NCBI GenBank assembly: GCA_027625915.1
Contig: JANTQA010000010.1
Span: forward strand, 372,001 to 436,000
Direction: 5' to 3'
Source: Anaeramoeba flamelloides
Taxonomy: Eukaryota; Metamonada; Anaeramoebidae
DNA: 64,000 nt
Within the stretch, counting starts at the first letter, position 1. The number at the start of each line of letters is the position of its first letter. This document shows, piece after piece, positions 60,701 to 64,000 of the stretch. The translations under genes and the position numbers were made by a program. The notes below the pieces were generated by a model that was not told the origin of the DNA, ran no database searches, and saw only the letters and a program-made list of their open reading frames with translations.

Positions 60701-61408
60701 TTGTCGAAATTATTTTGGAACAAAAGTTTGTTAAAAAGAAATGTTGAGCGTCATTGAAAAAAAAATTGTGTTCCAAAAGTTTTCAAAAAGTGTTTCTCAG
60801 GTTGGTTTAAAGAGTAAGCCAAACAATTTGATCAACATTTTTGAAAACTTTTCTTCCTCACTCTTTTAAAACAGCCATTGAATTAATTTAAAAAGTTTAT
60901 TTCAACCAATAAACTGTTTTGTGGTCTCTTTATGAAAATAAAAGACTTTTGAAATTTTGTAAACTATAATGAAGGTATTTTTTTTCTTGAGCGGTATAGA
61001 AATAAAAAAAAGAGAAAAAAAGAAAAATCAAAGTCTTTTTTTCTTTTTGTTTTTTTTTTTAAGATTTCTGAAATTAGAAAAAAGAAGAAAATAGTACGCT
61101 GAATGTGCATCAATTTCTTCATTAAGTTTACTTCTTATTGGAATTGACCAGACTTCTTTTGTATGTTTATGAAGTGAAATGAACAATTTTGAATCTTCAA
61201 CATGAATAATTGATTTGTCAGGATCAATGTTCCCGAAGAGTTTACCACACACCAAAAGCTTTCCCTTTTTGTTGTTAACCTTGAGAGAATTATTCTTCAT
61301 TTCAATAAGGAGATCTTCGTCACTCTTAATATCGTTTGGAAGGGAAAACTCAATTTGGGCTAATGATTTTGTATCATGGAAGCGATAATAATTTGGTTTT
61401 GAAGACAT
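54744..61408 (-). CDS. CS-domain, Sel1-repeat, tail-anchored protein in four exons
   Basis: Exons on the minus strand: 61408-61098, 60635-60413, 56171-55937, 55096-54744. All junctions are GT-AG, phases match (2, 0, 1), and the sum is 1122 bases, an exact 373 codons plus stop. Exon 1 carries a CS (p23/NudC-type) domain: AQIEFSLPNDIKSDEDLLIE, LKVNNKKGKLLVCGKLFGNI, DKSIIHVEDSKLFISLHKHT, VWSIP. Exons 2 to early 4 carry Sel1 repeats: RKEAFELLKTAADDIHLPSI, KKYLFL joined to TGSCYENGEGTEIDFERASY, SLFHLGLLYYKGG, then ALFNLGHM joined to QMEGKGFNKDPVQGKK. Repeats run on across both junctions, which strongly supports the exon chain. After a Glu-rich then Lys-rich linker comes one hydrophobic segment (FIIGVGSVVACTVGTLIVL, about residues 338-356) and a short basic tail, making it tail-anchored in ER or mitochondrion-related membrane. 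Likely a membrane-bound co-chaperone or quality-control factor (inference). Introns are 462, 4241 and 840 bases. Confidence 0.78.
55200..55805. repeat. Dispersed repeat R5, copy 2, inside an intron
   Basis: Matches 13555-14105 in the same orientation. It lies within the third intron of the CS-Sel1 gene. A 114-codon plus frame here is part of the repeat, not a gene. Confidence 0.6.
56172..60412 (-). other. 4.2 kb intron of the CS-Sel1 gene
   Basis: Holds a complete MITE at 59838-60034, one end of a TTAA-type element at 59227 and a plus-strand coding scrap at 58036-58197 (FIEVDFVEFFSEKELKYPIK, then DFRHEESDILRRDPKKDS). The rest is featureless AT-rich sequence. Donor GTAAGTTAAT and acceptor CATTTTAG. 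Confidence 0.6.
59838..60034. mobile_element. Hairpin MITE inside an intron
   Basis: TA on both sides. Ends CATTCAGTTCCACTTTC and GAAACTGGCTG. More diverged in the right arm than the left. It closely resembles the 12438 copy (both have TTTTAATGAAATTTAAGGC). Confidence 0.8.
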
Positions 61409-61587
61409 TGAAATGAAATGAAAAAAATTAGAAGACAAAAAAAATGATTATCAGAATTGGACAAAATGAGGAAAAAATTACAAAAATTTAGAGAAAGAGA
61501 TTTCTCTAAATCCAAAAAACATTCCCTATTCTCTAATTTCCTCATTGTTTATTTTATACAAGACTCTTCGATTTTTCAATAGATCTC

Positions 61588-61701
61588 ATGAGTAAAGAAA
61601 TTTTTAGAGAAGAAATTATTAATTTTCTCAAAAATCGAATTTTGTGTTTTACAATTTGTGAAGGCAAAATTTTGAAGATTTCTTTTTGGGAAAATCAATA
61701 G
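61588..61701 (+). CDS. Small ORF or first exon, 37 residues
   Basis: ATG reads MSKEIFREEIINFLKNRILC then FTICEGKILKISFWENQ and TAG. Coding-like and divergent from the CS-Sel1 gene, whose ATG lies 179 bases away. A donor-like AATA then GTGTAT could lead to exons near 61870-62050, where two frames compete (one ending PKKQNKPLKQNK, one ending QFFQRNKTSR). No junction I tried keeps an open frame. Confidence 0.3.
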   Translation: MSKEIFREEIINFLKNRILCFTICEGKILKISFWENQ

Positions 61702-62229
61702 TGTATTTTTGTGAAAAGTGGCAACTTGTCACTTATTATCCCATCGAATTTTAGTAATTAAACTCTTAAAAATTTGAAAAAAAAATTTTTTTTTTCAAAA
61801 TGTGTTTTTCAAAAACTTGATCTTGATAATAAAAATGAAAAAAAAAAAAAAAATATTAAAGAAAAAAAAACAAAATTTTTTATTGAAGCAAAGAGAAGAA
61901 ATCAACAAGAAACAGAATCACCTTTTACACAAAAAGCTTCCTTTTTTTTTGGTAATTGTTGTTCAAAAATCATGGGAGGATTACATCTCTCTTTTTTTAA
62001 AGCAATTCTTCCAAAGAAACAAAACAAGCCGTTAAAGCAGAACAAATAGAAAGTGAGAAAAATTTTTTTTTGTGTTTTGTTTGGAAAGAAAAAAATAAAA
62101 AGAAAAAAAAAGTAAAAAAGAACACAAGAAAAATAAAATAATTAAAAAAAAAGTAAAAACTCATTCAAGTAAAAACTACCGATTTTAAAAAGAATTGAAA
62201 ATTACGTGTAACAAAAATTCTTTTCTTAA

Positions 62230-62650
62230 AAGCGAGGTGTTGTTTCTGTCTTGTTGTTGTTCTTTTATTGTTTTTTTTTATTGTTTTTTTGGTTGTTGTT
62301 GTTTATTGTTGTTAGTTCTTTTTTGGTTTTCTTTTTTAATTTTTTTTTGGGTATTTTTGTTATTTTTTTGTTTTATTGTTTTTTATTGGTTTTCTTTGTT
62401 AATTTTTTTTTTTGTTTTTTTTTTTGTTTATTTTTTCTTTTTTTTTTCTTTTGACTTTTATTGTTGTTGTGTTGTTATTTTTTTGTTTTATTGTTTTTTA
62501 TTGTTGTTTGGTTTTCTTTGTTGATTTTTTTTTTTGGGTTTTGTTGTTTGATTGTCGTTTTGTATTTTTTCTTTTTTCTTTTTTGTTTTTTATTGTTGTT
62601 GTATTGTTGTGTTCATTTGGTCGTTGTTGTTGTTGTTGGTTTTTTTTTTA
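62230..62650. repeat. Strand-asymmetric T/G simple sequence
   Basis: About 420 bases made almost entirely of T and G on the plus strand (TTGTTGTTG, TTATTG and TTTTTTT blocks). The long frames it opens (Phe/Leu/Val-rich) are artefacts of composition. Confidence 0.8.
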
Positions 62651-63136
62651 TTTTTTTTGGAGGATGTTACACTTGTTTTTTTAATCAATCCAAGCCAATC
62701 TTCAGTTAAATGGTAAACACAATATAGAATTTAAATTTTTTGTTTTTTAGTTAATATTTGCAGATCTTTGATTTAGAATTTTTGAAAAAAAATAAATTAC
62801 AAAGGTAGGGAATTGAAGAAAGGGTAAGAAATGATTTTTAAGAAAAATATTCTTTTGATTTTTTGATTTTTAGTTGAATAAAAAAAAATTATGTTAAAAG
62901 GCGATATTTGAGGTACCAGTTGTTGTTTTACTTTTTGAGTTTTGAGTTTCTCTAATTATATTTTTTAGTGTTTTTTTCTCAAAAAGAGAGAATTATTCAT
63001 TTTTCTCTAAATGTCCAAGTCTAATGATTATTTGATCGATTTATTTGAAGAAATCAAATCAAAGAAATAAATTGACAACCATAAGAGTACAAGACTAATG
63101 TTATTTTTTAACTTGACAACAAAAAAGATGATGTTT
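62651..63136. other. Intergenic
   Basis: AT-rich. A 19-codon ATG frame near 63012 (MSKSNDYLIDLFEEIKSKK) is coding-like but too short and has no donor. Nothing else seen. Confidence 0.35.
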
Positions 63137-63176
63137 TTAAGTGACTAGACTATATTAATTTTTTTTTTGTCCAATA

Positions 63177-63373
63177 CAGTCAGTTTCACTTTTAAGGCAC
63201 AAACTTTCAACGAAATTTAAGGCACAAAAAAAATCTCAAATTAAAGCACAAAATTCAGATTCTAGTAAAATAAATTGTAAAAATTAAAATTCCAAATTTT
63301 GTGCCTTAATTTGAGATTTTTATTGTGCCTTAAATTTCGTTGAAAGTTTGTGCCTTAAAAGTGAAACTGACTG
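63177..63373. mobile_element. Hairpin MITE, best-preserved copy
   Basis: 197 bases between TA and TA. Ends CAGTCAGTTTCACTTTTAAG and the exact complement. Each arm contains TTAAGGCACAAA-type motifs three times about 30 bases apart. Arms of about 85 bases are nearly perfect complements, so the single strand folds into one long hairpin. TA duplication and CAGT ends fit Tc1/mariner-type mobilisation. No coding capacity. Confidence 0.92.
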
Positions 63374-63865
63374 TAACTAAAAATGGAATCCTTATCTTGA
63401 AATATGTTTAAAATTGAAAATAGACAGGTTTTTTCAATGTTAGAACTTTTAGTTCTTGTTTTTATAAAATTTTACAATTCTTTCAAAAAAAGTGACTTTA
63501 TTATATTTTTTTTAAAAAAATATCTTGTATGGATGAGAATTTTTGGATTAATTTTGGATTTAATTATTTTCTCTAAAATAATATTTATTCTCATTTTTAA
63601 AAATGAAAAAATAATTTAAAACTAGTGAATATTTTCTCTTTCACTTCTGTTCATCCAACTTGACTGTATAAAGAACTCAATTTGTTTTATCAATAATTAC
63701 TTTTTTAAAAAATAGTTCATATTTTTTTCTTTGATTTTTTTTTGACTCTGACAAAAACTTTTGGGATGGTAATTTGGGAATACTTAAAAAAACTTCAAAT
63801 TCAACAAAAACAAAAGTATGTAAACTCAAAAAGTAGATTAATGAAAAAAAAAGAATGGTGCAATA

Positions 63866-64000
63866 CAGTCAGTTTCACTTTTAAGGCACAAACTTTCAAC
63901 GAAATTTTAGGCACAAAAGAATCTCAAATTAAGGTACAAAATTTGGAATTTTTTTTTTTTGCAATTTATTTTACTAGAATCTGAATTTTGTGCCTTAATT
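63866..64000. mobile_element. Hairpin MITE, cut by window end
   Basis: Starts after TA at 63864-63865 with CAGTCAGTTTCACTTTTAAG, nearly identical to the 63177 copy 500 bases away, and continues into the second arm before the window ends. Confidence 0.85.

Larger units (their letters stand above)
63141..64000. mobile_element. Second copy of the TTAA transposon relic, hit by two MITEs
   Basis: TTAA at 63137-63140, then GTGACTAGACTATATTAA. The sequence then follows the reverse complement of 19156-18640 closely, interrupted by MITEs at 63177-63373 and 63866 onward. It runs off the window end, so its left terminus is not seen. Confidence 0.75.

Noticed and set aside
62195-62709. Several long overlapping plus-strand frames rich in Phe, Leu and Val
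   Set aside because: They arise from the T/G simple sequence; all frames are open and none has protein-like variety.
1-64000. tRNA or rRNA genes
   Set aside because: No cloverleaf with a GGTTCGA-type loop and no conserved rRNA core seen on either strand.

Overview
This is nuclear DNA of a very AT-rich, intron-bearing unicellular eukaryote. The evidence is a spliced 40S ribosomal protein SA gene, GT-AG introns from under 100 bases to over 4 kb, long homopolymers, Lys/Glu/Asn low-complexity inserts, and BTB, ankyrin, Sel1, MYND and UBA-like domains. The closest fit I can name is an amoeboid protist of the Anaeramoeba type. That is inference from style; nothing in the sequence is diagnostic. 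The standard code is in use (TAA and TGA both end good reading frames). I see no rRNA, tRNA, CRISPR or bacterial operon.

Layout. 1-3.8 kb: repeats and decayed sequence. 3.8-7.2 kb: a 1124-residue orphan protein with a beta-grasp-like head, an acidic serine tract and about six PH-like modules. 7.2-10.7 kb: repeats, including a foldback element with TTAA target sites. 10.8-11.2 kb: a 142-residue basic orphan. 11.2-16.4 kb: repeats and decayed coding pieces. 16.4-17.1 kb (minus): a Gln/Glu-rich orphan with an in-frame TAA. 18.2-19.2 kb: a TTAA-flanked DNA transposon relic. 19.7-19.9 kb (minus): a two-exon UBA-like microprotein. 24.0-29.8 kb (plus): a helical-repeat (DUF1186-like) plus MYND zinc-finger gene split by a 4.2 kb intron. 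30.3-30.9 kb: a small membrane-protein gene of uncertain structure. 31.7-32.9 kb: ribosomal protein SA. 32.9-38.1 kb: repeats. 38.2-39.8 kb: a BTB-BACK-glutamine-amidotransferase-like fusion. 39.9-43.2 kb: orphan exons. 43.3-52.2 kb: a 2846-residue ankyrin protein ending in two BTB domains, apparently sharing a 46-base divergent promoter with a small minus-strand gene. 52.5-53.9 kb: decayed BTB/ankyrin-like pieces. 54.7-61.4 kb (minus): a four-exon gene for a CS-domain, Sel1-repeat, tail-anchored protein with a 4.2 kb intron. 61.4-64 kb: weak small frames, a T/G tract and nested transposons.

Mobile DNA is the other main content. At least seven copies of a hairpin MITE with TA target sites are present. 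There are several TTAA-flanked (piggyBac-type) families, one of them as a full, a deleted and a MITE-interrupted copy, and five or more diverged dispersed repeats. One MITE insertion has its empty site preserved elsewhere in the window.

The genes do not form an operon-like pathway. They are independent eukaryotic units: BTB proteins suggest cullin-3 adaptor roles, the CS-Sel1 and UBA-like proteins suggest protein quality control, and RPSA is translation housekeeping. Several exon chains were assembled here by splice phase and domain continuity alone. Two host genes each look one base short in a homopolymer near the start codon.
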